Shown here: piece by piece, positions 45,901-55,888 of the stretch
Layout: each line of letters opens with the position of its first letter
Numbering within the stretch: the stretch's first letter is position 1
Assembly: GCA_015680685.1 (NCBI GenBank)
Contig: MNCI01008572.1
Location: forward strand, 596,775 to 660,774
DNA from: Gnetum montanum
Taxonomy: Eukaryota; Streptophyta; Gnetopsida; Gnetales; Gnetaceae
DNA length: 64,000 bases
Direction of reading: 5' to 3'
Program-made: the position numbers and the translations under genes
Notes under the pieces: generated by a model
The model's input: only the letters and a program-made list of their open reading frames with translations
Database searches by the model: none
Told to the model about the DNA's origin: nothing

Positions 45901-47644
45901 AAAGGAAGAAGAAGGTGAAGAAGAGGTGATGACGCCTGAAATAGGGGTGGTTAATAAAGATGCAAGGGTCCCAGCCATAGAGGAAAGGGCCCTGGTCAAG
46001 AAAGAAGGAGCTCCTGCTGGTGAGGATAATGTTCCTGCGAATGAGGAGGATGACACTCCTACTAATGAGGAGGACACTTCTACTAATGAGAAAAAGGTGG
46101 ATGCCATAGGAAGAAGGGCCCCAGTGAATAAAGAAGAGGCCCCTATCAACCAGAGAGAGGCCTCCACCAATGATCCCTTCACTGAATGTAGTTCAATGCC
46201 AGAAGAGCAAATGAACGTGGAGGGCGTTGCCATGATGTTAAGTCAACTAGAAGGAGGGGAGCTACAACTTGATGCTAGTGAGTTTGACTGCATGTTTGAT
46301 AGTTTGTTGATGGGTGACCCCCCTACTATCACCCTTGAGGATTTGCTGGGTAGGAGCTTTACATTATCATTTATGTTTCTCATCAGCTTTATTGTAGTCC
46401 TCTCAGTCATAACTAACACGTTTTTTTATGTAGCAGACACCGCTATTAACACTGCAGGACCTTCTTCGATCTGCCTGCGACCATGGTCTGAGACCCCTAA
46501 TAAGTTTGCCTTCATGTATGGGGTGGTTGATGACATGATCTACCTTCTAAAGCAGATCGATCCAAAAATGGGTGAGTGAAGTAGCTACGCTAGGCCTTTT
46601 AAACTACTAAACTTTGCTACGCTGTGACTGATGCCTTTTTGTGTGCATTTGACAGCCTCTCGCCTCAAGTGGGATCCCAAACAAGTAGTGAAGGTCGATG
46701 TCATGCCTACATTCCCACCGAAAGTGACTGAAGTACCTCATTGCATATACGATGAGGCTAGCGAATGTCCGCTGTACTCGGCATGCTCATTATGGGAGTG
46801 TAGGCATGTAAATGAAGACCTATGGAAGCGGGTCTAGAGGATTGAGAAGGAGAAGGAAAATCTAACTGCTGAGGTGGGAGACCTCTGCTCCAAGAATGAG
46901 TTCCTTTTGGCCTGGGATACCAACGATGGTAGTTGACACACAGCTGTTATTAATTATGCAAGATATTGGATGGTTGTGCAATGCAACAACGAGGCCACAC
47001 GTGAAATAATAGAGCAGTGTATGCAAATGGACTTATTGGCCCAAAAGAACCAAGATTAGAAAGATTATAGTGTAAGAGTTTACAAGTGGGGGCAGTCACA
47101 AAAAAACCATAAGCATATATATAAACTGGAACGTGCCACCTACCGTAAATAGTTCTGGGATGCTTCTGTAAAGTTGTATACGCATGAAGTGTTCCTGGAT
47201 GTCATTGGTGCTTCTGGGGCTTATGACAAGTTCATGCAACAAGTGATGGTCAGTGAATCCCTTGAACAGGAAGTGAGTTTCCCTGCAGGTGGGATAGCCA
47301 CTACCTCCTTTTCTCTAGGTCCACTGAGATGGATGGCTATTGAAAAGGAGAAAGTTGCAGGAAACGCTAACTTAGGAGATAGGCACTGGGTGGACATTAC
47401 TAAAGAGGAGGTTTGGAAATGCCTTAGAACTAGCTTGGATCGCATACCCCCTAAGACAGATGCGGGGCCATCTCAGGTTAGTCACTTTCTTACAATGCAA
47501 CAATTTATTTTATTCTAGCTTTTATTGTGACTCTAGCTGACTACTTTAATTTCTATGATACAGAATCCAAATGAAGATAGAAGGAGCTCTAAGGGTGGAA
47601 ATGATGATGCAAAGGAAGATGATGTAGAGGAAGATGATGCATGA
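42935..47644 (+). pseudogene. Antisense accessory gene of Tat-4, about eight exons, unknown function
   Basis: Lies opposite to the element between PR and RT. Exons inferred by comparison with Tat-5: 42935-43053, 43776-44225, 44326-44600, 44717-45759, 45900-46349, 46437-46571, 46656-47476, 47564-47644. Introns are GT-AG (GTAAGT, GTGAGT, GTAAGC, GTTAGT donors; TGCAG, ACCAG, GACAG, ACAG acceptors). Two decayed sites are the exon 4 acceptor (GA for AG) and the exon 4 donor (ATAAGT for GTAAGT). The product starts MAPKREHKHR. It has a central region (SLRPITIEDVSMELPPFSS; RWLYNGAPESLNNLQDVGLM), an acidic Asn/Glu/Pro-rich stretch in exon 5, a coiled coil in exon 7 (DLWKRV, RIEKEKENLTAEVGDL) and an acidic tail (DDAKEDDVEEDDA). 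Stops replace Gln/Trp codons, so this copy is dead. I recognise no known domain. Confidence 0.85.
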
Positions 47645-47869
47645 TAGCAAGGGATCTTATTTGTATTTTTGAAAGAATATTGCAAACATTATTTAATTGA
47701 TACTTTAAATGGAAGATGAATTATGACAAGATTCATTTTATTCTGGCTTGTGTATTATCTATGTTATTTGTTTTTATCCTTTTCGTCTTAGTTTTAGGAC
47801 ATTTTGGGCCGTGGTTAGATGATAAGAAAGAGAAATTTTTTTTTTATTTAGTTGTTTGAATAGCCAGTT

Positions 47870-48150
47870 TTAGGCCTTGGCGGGCTATAGTGGTAGTTTA
47901 AGGCCATTTCAGGCCATCGTTAGTTTTAGATCATTTCGGGCCATCGCGGAGACACGGGGTAAAGAATTTTGCCAGTTTTAGGCCTTAGCAGGCCGTGTGT
48001 AATTTTAGGCCATTTCAGGCCATCAAACGATGGTAAAGAGAAAGTTTCGCTAGTTTTAGGCCTTAGCAGGCCATGTGTACTTTTAGGCCATCTCAGGCCG
48101 TGGCAATGATAGTAAAGGAAAATTTTGCTAGTTTTAGGCCTTAACGGGCC
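47870..48150. repeat. Hairpin-motif array between protease and the 3' end of the antisense gene, Tat-4
   Basis: Eight units on the plus strand alternate two forms: CTAGTTTTAGGCCTTAGCAGGCC and GTAATTTTAGGCCATTTCAGGCC type (each written here as TTTTAGGCC-N5/6-GGCC). Each holds an inverted GGCC pair. A two-unit higher-order period of about 75-85 bp is visible. Confidence 0.9.
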
Positions 48151-48284
48151 ATAAAATATGCAAATGAAGTACACAACGCAAGCCATGTAAATACAGAGGA
48201 TGTTAAAGCCAACGATGGATGTAAAGCAAATGGTGTAGGTGTGGAGAAGTATGTGTAATGTAGCTATGCTAACGTGGATACTGT

Positions 48285-48923
48285 TTAACTTTGGAGTTTC
48301 TTTTTGACCCATCGTGGGTTCGACAATGTATAAGGCCGAGGAGCCTTATTGTGGTATTCCTCTACGCTATTGTTTGCTACCTGAAATGGTAGTTTAGACC
48401 ATGTTGTGACTTCGTTAGTACCAGTTTTAGCTTGTTCAAAATGTGCCTCCATTTGAACAAGGGCTTGTTCTTCAGAGACTTCGATCTCTGAACCTTGCTC
48501 TACCCCCACATTGTTTATGGTCCTAGGAGTTATTTCATCATTGTGTATCACCACTTCCCCTCCTACATAGGGTAAATGGATCTCCTGATGTATCGACAAT
48601 GAAATGGCCCTCAGTTGAACCAACCACAACCTCCCCAAAATCAGGTTGAATCCTACCATCTCCTCTACCACTATAAACTTTGCATTTGTGGGGAACTGGT
48701 CAACTACCACAAAGTTAATTTGCACAGTCCCTTTTACCTACACTTGTGCCCCACTAAACAACTTTAGGTAGGATGTCGTCATGGGCTTAATCTGATCCAC
48801 TAGGCCCAACTTGTCCACAATGGGAAAAGGGATGACATTGGTCGCTACACCATCATCAATGTACACTCTTAGAATCTGGTGTTGGCCAACCCAAATTGTG
48901 ATGAACATTGGTGCCATTGTCAC
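48285..48923 (-). pseudogene. Aspartic protease of Tat-4
   Basis: APMFITIWVGQHQI leads to the catalytic loop VYIDDGVATNVIPFPIVDKL (Asp-Asp-Gly), then FIVVEEMVGFNLILGRLWL (flap and LGR block), IHLPYVGGEVVI and an acidic tail ending KKKLQS and stop. The Tat-5 protease ends at the equivalent place (RQLRS, stop). That shared end implies that PR and RT are separate ORFs in the unspliced RNA. One stop between 48738 and 48725 splits this copy. Confidence 0.85.
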
Positions 48924-49787
48924 CTAACCCTTTTCAGGGTTGTCTTTAATGGACCCATCATAGAATGTTAACTGAGTCGGCCCCGATTTTTCAGATGCAT
49001 GAGGGAGCATACCTACATGAATTGCCTTTTCCTCAGCTAGTATGCTTTCATCCACTGGTATGAATGTCATCATATGAACTAGGGCCTCATGATGCATGGT
49101 AGAGGTCATCACCAAGTCATATAGGCTCAAAGTTGTATTCTTCTATTCCAAAGCCTGCTTAACCTAGGTAATGGAATTTAGTAGGTCCTACCAACCCTCC
49201 TGTTGCTCGCTACCCTTCTTTTCCTCCATTCATCCTAGGAGACGAATTTCCCAAGGAAGAGTAGTTTCAGGCTTGGGGTTGGACCTTTTCGGGAGGGCCG
49301 ATGATGATTGCTTGGGCGTAGCAACGTCAACTATTGATGATGAGGGATGCAAAGGCATGGAAGATGAGGGAGTAGGCCTAAGAGGGCTTGAGGCAGTATG
49401 TTGTTTAGCCGCCTCACTTGTCAAATGCTCTTCTCATTTCCTTGGATGAGAAGACTGTGATGACATCTTATGCAGGGTGGGGGCAGTCAAGTGGTTTGGC
49501 CCCCTAATGATGAATGGTGTTTGCGATGTTAGTACAGGCGATGGTGCGGTCTTGTTTACAAAAGGTGCAAGGGTGGATGTCTGAGGAGGGACCTTTAGGA
49601 TGAACAGTTGTTGCGGCGTTTTCTTGGCCGCGGCTAGTGTCGGTGCACTACGTTGAGGCATGCAAACCACAAACGGTTGCTAAGGCGGTTTGGGATTACT
49701 GTCTATGCCAATAGAGTTGATGATGTAACCAACGTTGTTGGCATTAAGTGGGTCTATGTAAATATGCATAGATTAATTCTTGGGGTG
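48924..49787 (-). pseudogene. C-terminal gag/spacer of Tat-4, interrupted by Tat-5
   Basis: The minus strand reads HIYIDPLNANNVGYIINSIG, the counterpart of NSLNTNNAGYIINAVG at about 53725 in Tat-5. Pro/Ser/Thr-rich spacer sequence follows, then MSLYDLVMTSTMHHEALVHM and MTFIPVDESI before the protease. The reading ends abruptly at 49787, next to the TGAAACATC start of the Tat-5 LTR. Confidence 0.82.
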
Positions 49788-51224
49788 TGAAACATCATGA
49801 AAATTTCGAGGCCTCGACAGTTTAGTGAAAAAACTGGTGACTCAGACGAAGGGTTGCAACAAGGTGAGGCGCAACAAGTTCCTTTTCAGTCGAAGGTCTG
49901 TCCCGCAGCGCTGCGTAGCACAGCAAAAGTGAATTCCAGAGGATGGATCAAAGTGATGGATGCATGGCAGCCAAGCTTCCAATTTCGCAAGTTATCTGTT
50001 TCAAAATCTTAATTTTTGGCAAATTACGCTGTATTACGCTACATACCGTAACGTCACATTGTGCAGCGTAATATCAAAGACAGCCCACCATAGCATCAAG
50101 GATGGCAAGCATACAAGACTTCGACAACCTGGCAAAAAAAAACATCAAGTCCTAAGCAATAGTTTGTAGTATAATGCGCGTCTCAGCAAGTTTTCTTTTC
50201 TGGTTAAGAGGCCCATTACACTGCTTTATGTAGCGCAGCGTAGTAAAAACCCCAAAAAGGATAGAAATAGAGGAAACGCGGCAACAACACTTTAACTTTT
50301 GTAGTTTCATCATTTTACGCTAAATTATGCTACTATGTGTAATTTAGTGTAATGCAGTGTAATTCAAGTAATGACAAGCACATCATACACTACAATACGC
50401 TCTCCAACATATTACAGCATAATCAAAGGACAGTCTGTTGCCAAAGCCCGCATGAGGGTAGTTTACGATGTGCCATGCAGCATGGCGTCGTAAGCTTGAA
50501 TGATAACACATTAAGTCAATGGCATTTTATGAGTACAGGACACACGTCACTTAAACCGTGTTTCTCTCCTGATCTTAACCTTATAAATGCTCCAGTTGAC
50601 GATGATCAAGGGGTTGGCAAAATTTTTCTTTCAAGACTGGCAAAAGAGCAAACGAGAATCAGCGATCATGAGAACGCTGAAAGTGACTAACAAGAATTCT
50701 TGGTCAGAAACAATTGGCTACCAGATATTCTCCCACGGATCTGACTTCCTTGCGCCTAGATTGGCTAGATCAAGGTAGATTGATCCTCCCTTGTTTCATC
50801 TTTGTATAACTTTCTTGTCACTGGCATATGCTTCGTCCAAACCGAAGTCCGCCTGAAGTCATTGTATCAAACATATTGTTTTTCATAAATTAAATCTCAG
50901 ATCTTGTGATCATGTTATTTGTCAAATCTGATCTCTTGCACCCTAGTTAGACAAATTTGGCAATCTTACCTAAATCATTTACATTATCTTCAACTACTTT
51001 CGGGGTAACAACATTACATCACTTCATAAAGAACCTTCATTTCTCCATCAAAATTATTATCAAACCTTTTACTGATTAAATAAGTCCCTGTCTGCTTGAC
51101 AAGACCATTCAGGGCACCTCGGATTCATTTTCTCCAGCACGGTCCTCGCACGGATTTGAGGTTAGAACTGTGTACCACGGATTTCCGTCAGTATTTCCAG
51201 CGGCTGACGTTTTCCATCGTTACA
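49788..51224 (+). repeat. 5' LTR of Tat-5
   Basis: Starts TGAAACATCATGAAAATTTC inside Tat-4 gag. A TATA box (CTTATAAATGC) is at about 50582. It ends CATCGTTACA before a primer-binding-like CTGGCTCTAGAAGGAGG that is also found after the Tat-1 LTR. U3 holds TACGCTRTATTACGCTACAT-like runs (50020-50420), including GTAATGCAGTGTAATTC. These are related to but different from the Tat-4 motif. Confidence 0.85.
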
Positions 51225-51470
51225 GTTTTCTGGCTCTAGAAGGAGGGCATGAACCTCCGATCCGCACTTTACGGGTAGTCTTGTAAGCTGTCTATACCCA
51301 TTGTTGATCAACGTAAACGTAATACCTCCAAGGTTGTTTACGAAATCATGTGGTACAGATCGGTCACTTTGACGATTCCTTTGGAATCCTATGAGATAAA
51401 AAGCCCTGATTATTATCTTAGTTTGCATCTATTGTCCCGATTTTTATCTTTTATCATCATCATTTCGAAA
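51225..51470 (+). promoter_or_regulatory. Leader with primer-binding region, Tat-5
   Basis: CTGGCTCTAGAAGGAGG at 51230-51246 is conserved with TTGGTGCTAGAAGGAAG in Tat-1, directly after the LTR end, where the tRNA primer should bind. I cannot name the tRNA with certainty. The leader is short (about 245 bp) and lacks the hairpin array seen in Tat-1. Confidence 0.65.
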
Positions 51471-54330
51471 ATGGTTACATCAACCACAGCTATTGATACT
51501 GCCAATCTCGAAAACCCTTGGACTCTGCAAGTTATGCCCCCCGTGGTTGAGCAACCACAAGTCCAGTGCGACCACGCCACTCCCTTAGGCTACAAAACAA
51601 GGAGCTGGAGGAACAAGCTCAACGCATGGAACACTACAATTTCCTCTGTGCTAAGCTAGGGGCAAATCTACCTCTCTATCCACAAGAAGTTGAGGAAAAA
51701 CGAGAATACGAGCTCATGTACTGCAATGGGAAAGAACTCATTCCTACGCCTACCACTTTCATACCCTTGATAGATCAAAAAAGGTGGGTCATAGATCAAA
51801 TGTTGATGGCAAAAACATCGCTAGAAGAACTAGAAACCATGTTCCATGAAGAAGCGCTTCACAATGGACAGGACGATCTAGAATCCCACTCTGAGGAAGG
51901 CAATCATGTCGATTTCACCATGGCCCCTCCCTCAACAACGTCTTGTATAAATCCATTGTTCATGGTCACTACACCTTTGTCTAACATGGATCGAGTCCCG
52001 CGTTCACCGCGTTTACACTTTCTTTCTCCGACTATCTTCCCAGGTGAGGGTTCATCACAGATCATTCCTCAGCAGGCACGATTACCTAACTCACCTCATC
52101 ATGTGCCTGCGCCTGTGCCACCACATGTGCATGCAATCCCTGCAATTCCAGCTACGCTCCCGGTTCGCACGACAGAGCCTACCACCATAGCATGGTGGGC
52201 TCCCAACATGTCTCTTATCGTGCATCCTACGCAAAACCATCACCATTCCCACCTTCAAGGCCATGTCCCGCAAGCGCTAAACCCAATTGCAGGACCACTA
52301 CCTGTACCCTTGGCTATGCAAGCAGCGTATCTAATAGCGCAGCCGATGGTGGTTCCCCCATCTACGCTAACCACCAGATTGCGGATGCTGCAAGCAACAT
52401 TGCCGGCAAGGACTATCCCGCCAACCATCGGCCAAGTTGTTACCTCTATGCTGCTACCTGGTGTAGCTCCCCCTTCCATTTCACACATGACATTCTCATC
52501 TATGGGACTAGACCAAGCCTTCCAACTCATTCAGACCCTTATGGAGGAGGTCAAACACCTTAAGGCTGCTGGTTCTGACGTGGTACAGGTCATGGACTTC
52601 TACCAGGATGATCCTATTAGTCCAGCCGTCCCAGTCCTGTGGTTGCCGCCTGGGATGCCTCTTCCTCATTTCATGAAATATAATGGGGAAGGTGATCCCA
52701 ATGCTCACCTTGTCACTTTCAGGTCAGAGTCCTTATTGCTGCAACAATGGCCACATACCATCATCCAAGTCTTTGCTATGTCCTTAACAGGTAAGGCTTT
52801 GGATTGGTATTGAGCACTTCCACGCGCTTCCATTTCAACTTTGGAAGAGCTGTTAACCCAGTTTGTGACTCGCTTCAAATATAACCTAAAGCCAGAAGTC
52901 ACACTAGACTAGCTCATGGGAGTTAAGCAAGACCCGCTCGAGTCGGTCCAAAAGTTCATACAGCGTTGGAGCGCCACCTTGAATGAGATCCGTGAGCCTA
53001 TCACGGAGGCCCATCTATTGGAAATCTTCAAGGGAGCAGTCAATGACTTTATCAAGTCTAAGTTGTATTACCTTGCCCCCCATTCCCTCAGCCAAGCTTT
53101 TGCTCAGACTAAGAGCATCCAAGATGCAGTAGAGGCTAGAAAAGACCCGACGTATGTGGCCTACAAGAACGCTCACAAAAAAAGTAAGGACAAAGGCAAA
53201 GCCACCACGACTATAGTGGCGGCGGTAGCTGAAGGGGCCAAGAAGAAAGGTAACAACGGTAAGAAAACTACTGTGGAGCCAGCCGAGCCGACAACCAACT
53301 CGGGTGGCACCAATCAAGAAGCCTCATCTACCCCTGAAGCATCTCCACAACCAAGGCCAAAATTTGAGAATACGGATCGCTCAAATTACGCAATCCTACC
53401 TATGAAGCCCTCAGAACTTCTGAAGCAATTATTGGCAACTGACCATATCTGACACAAGGCGGTGTCCGAGGAGGCTCTGAAATGCCACAGGCACCACTGC
53501 GGGTTACTTAAGAATCCCTCCTTAGCCCAACCTAACAAACCGCCTGTGCCTAAGAACTTTAAGCTAGACTGATTCTGTGACTATCATCAATTGTGCGGCC
53601 ATGATACGGACTACTACTGGGCATTGAAAGATGACATCCAACATCTGAAAGATCAAGGGGACTTGATCTTAGATAGCAATAGCCCGACACACCCAAAAAA
53701 CCAAGCCATGTGTGTGTACCAAAACTCGTTGAACACAAACAATGCAGGGTACATAATCAATGCGGTAGGAATAGAGGGCGATAATCAGGCACACCCGAAG
53801 TAGCCTTTTATGTTGCGAACGCAACCTCGCTCGACCCAAATGACAGGTCTGTCGGTGCTAATGAGTGGCACTTCAAGGCACCCTTTCATCCTCCGAACTT
53901 CATCCCAGAATGCTTCTCGACAGCCTGCAATCATTAAAGCCAAGGCATAGCCTGCGCCTACACCCAAGGCACCCTTAGTTATCAAAGTGCCAAAACTATC
54001 AACTGCCCCTTCTACACAGGGGCAATCCTCTAAGTCAAACTTACCTACTGTCACTGTTGATGCGGCCAAGGGTCCTCTTATGCTAGGGTTACCCAAACCT
54101 CAACCCCTCGCTTCAGCACCGTTAGCTCCACTTGCCAAGGACAAAGAGGTTACACGAAAGCAATTATCTCCCCCAAGCCAAAGGAAGCCTAACCCTCGAC
54201 CAACTACCACTCCTCCCCATGAAATTTACCTCTTAGGGCGAATGGAGGAGGAAAAGGGTGACAGACACTCTAATCATGGGCAAAATCTCTTTGATGCCCT
54301 GGCACAAGTCAAACAGGCTTTGAAACAAAA
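51471..54330 (+). CDS. Tat gag of Tat-5
   Basis: The Met at 51471 opens MVTSTTAIDTANLENPW. A one-base shift near 51550-51570 moves to the frame that runs open to 52813 (coiled-coil-like LRLQNKELEEQAQRMEHYN, Pro-rich middle, capsid MKYNGEGDPNAHLVTF and MSLTGKALDWY). After a TGA that replaces Arg, the capsid continues (LMGVKQDPLESVQKFIQRW, KSKLYYLAPHSLSQAF). A Tat-type zinc knuckle FCDYHQLCGHDTDYY follows at about 53575, its last Cys now Tyr, then a Pro/Ser/Thr spacer. Gag forms the particle that holds the RNA. Slightly broken: one frameshift and a few stops. Confidence 0.85.
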
Positions 54331-55174
54331 AAATACAATGTTGAGCCTTTATGACTTGCTCATGACATCACAAACACATTGTGAAGCTATGGTTCACATG
54401 CTAATGTCCATACCTATGGATGAAAGCCTACCGGCAGATGAAGGAGCAATTCACTCCATCATGCTTCCCCTTGCTGCTAAAAAATCTAATCCCACCTCGT
54501 TGACCTTTCATGACGAATCCATCAAGGATGACCCTGAGGATCAAGTGACTACAGCACCCATGTTCATCACTATCTGAGTCGGCCAGCACCGAATCCAGAG
54601 AGTACATGTAGATGACGGGGCGTCCAATAATGTCATCCCTTATCCCATAGTGGATAAATTAGGCTTGATCGATCAGATTAGTGCTACAACAACGTCATGC
54701 CTAAAGTCATTCAATGGGGCACAAGTGCAGGTCAAAGGTACCGTCCACATCAACTTTGTAGCAGGGGATCAATTCCCCATAAATGCTACGTTTATCATGG
54801 TTGAAGAGATACCTGGATTCAATTTAATTCTTGGGAGGTCTTGGTTAGCCCAATTAAGGGTAGTTTCATCACCCATTCATTAGGAAATCCATTTGCCTTA
54901 CATAGGAGGAGAAGTAGTTATCCGCGCTGATGAAACAATTCCTCAGGCTATTAATAAGAGAGAGACAGAACAAGGGTCAGAGATAGAAATGTCTAAGAAT
55001 CAATCCCCTGTTCTAGTACCCGAGCAAGCCGAAACAGTGGCTGATGATAGTCTAACTTGGGCCGAACTACTGTTCCCAGGGGAAGATTGCTATGTGAAGG
55101 AGAAGGGCCATAACTCTCCCCGTCCTTACGCATCGTTAAAGACAAAGGTAATTAAGAGACAATTACGGAGTTAG
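54331..55174 (+). CDS. Aspartic protease of Tat-5
   Basis: LSLYDLLMTSQTHCEAMVHM marks the end of gag. APMFITI, a TGA in place of Trp, VGQHRI, then the catalytic VHVDDGASNNVIPYPIVDKL (Asp-Asp-Gly), FIMVEEIPGFNLILGRSWL and LPYIGGEVVIRADE follow. The frame ends RQLRS with TAG at 55172, matching the Tat-4 end. RT is not in the same frame and starts 5.3 kb further on. Confidence 0.86.
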
Positions 55175-55354
55175 CAAGTAAAAAAATGTTGCCTAACTAC
55201 TAAGGTCTCATAAATCACTCTGTTTATGCTTATCGTCTATGCTTCTTATGTTTACACATGTATTTACGCTTTCCTCAAGTTAATTTCATTACGCTCTTGT
55301 TTACCTTTGTGTTTAGCTTTACGTTTTTATCTTCTTTACTCCTATTACACAACA

Positions 55355-55720
55355 GCTCGAAATGGCCTTAAACTAGCAACCTTCTACATTTCGTTCTCAA
55401 ATTATGCAAAGGCCCGAAATGGCCCTAAACTAGCAACTTCATTTACACATGGCACTTGAATTAGCTACGGCCCAAAATGGCCTTAAACTAGCAATTTCAC
55501 TTACCCTTTGTACCTAAATCCCATTTATGCTTAGAATGCAAATTTCACTCATGCTCTATACCGGAATCCAATTTACGCTTACTTTTCATACTTTAAAACT
55601 AAAAACAACAAAAAGGGGCTTGAAACAGTCTCAAACTAGCAATATCATTTATGTTTTACATTTAGACAATTTAATAGTCCGCGACGGTTTCAAACTAGTA
55701 ACCACATCGACGCTATGCTC
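55355..55720. repeat. Hairpin-motif array between protease and the 3' end of the antisense gene, Tat-5
   Basis: Four or five units on the plus strand: GCCCGAAATGGCCCTAAACT followed by AGCAAC, CTCGAAATGGCCTTAAACTA, CCCAAAATGGCCTTAAACTA, then degenerate GGTTTCAAACTAGTAACC. The motif is the reverse complement of that in Tat-4, so it has the same polarity relative to the element. Confidence 0.87.
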
Positions 55721-55888
55721 CCAAAACTAATCACAACTTATCACAACGTTAAAACCTACGATACATTTTACATAAAGAGAAAACAACGAAAAGAACATTA
55801 ACATTAATACCAAAATTTGTCTCGAATACGTTAAAAAGAAGAAAAATAGTCTCTTGTCTTCACCACAATAAAACATCAGGTTAATCCA

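Larger units (their letters stand above)
35234..49787 (-). mobile_element. Tat-4: Tat/Ogre-clade element with antisense cargo gene
   Basis: Read on the minus strand: gag (interrupted at 49787), protease, hairpin array, a plus-strand (antisense) gene, a second array, RT, RNase H, archaeal-like RNase H, integrase, a third array, polypurine tract, 3' LTR. The second RNase H downstream of RT-RH places it in the Tat clade. Its 5' gag and LTR are displaced beyond the Tat-5 insertion at 49788. It lies in the 3' tail of Ath-2. Confidence 0.9.

Noticed and set aside
55226-55730. Small plus-strand frames after the Tat-5 protease
   Set aside because: They lie in the hairpin-motif array and the non-coding segment; none is conserved in Tat-4.
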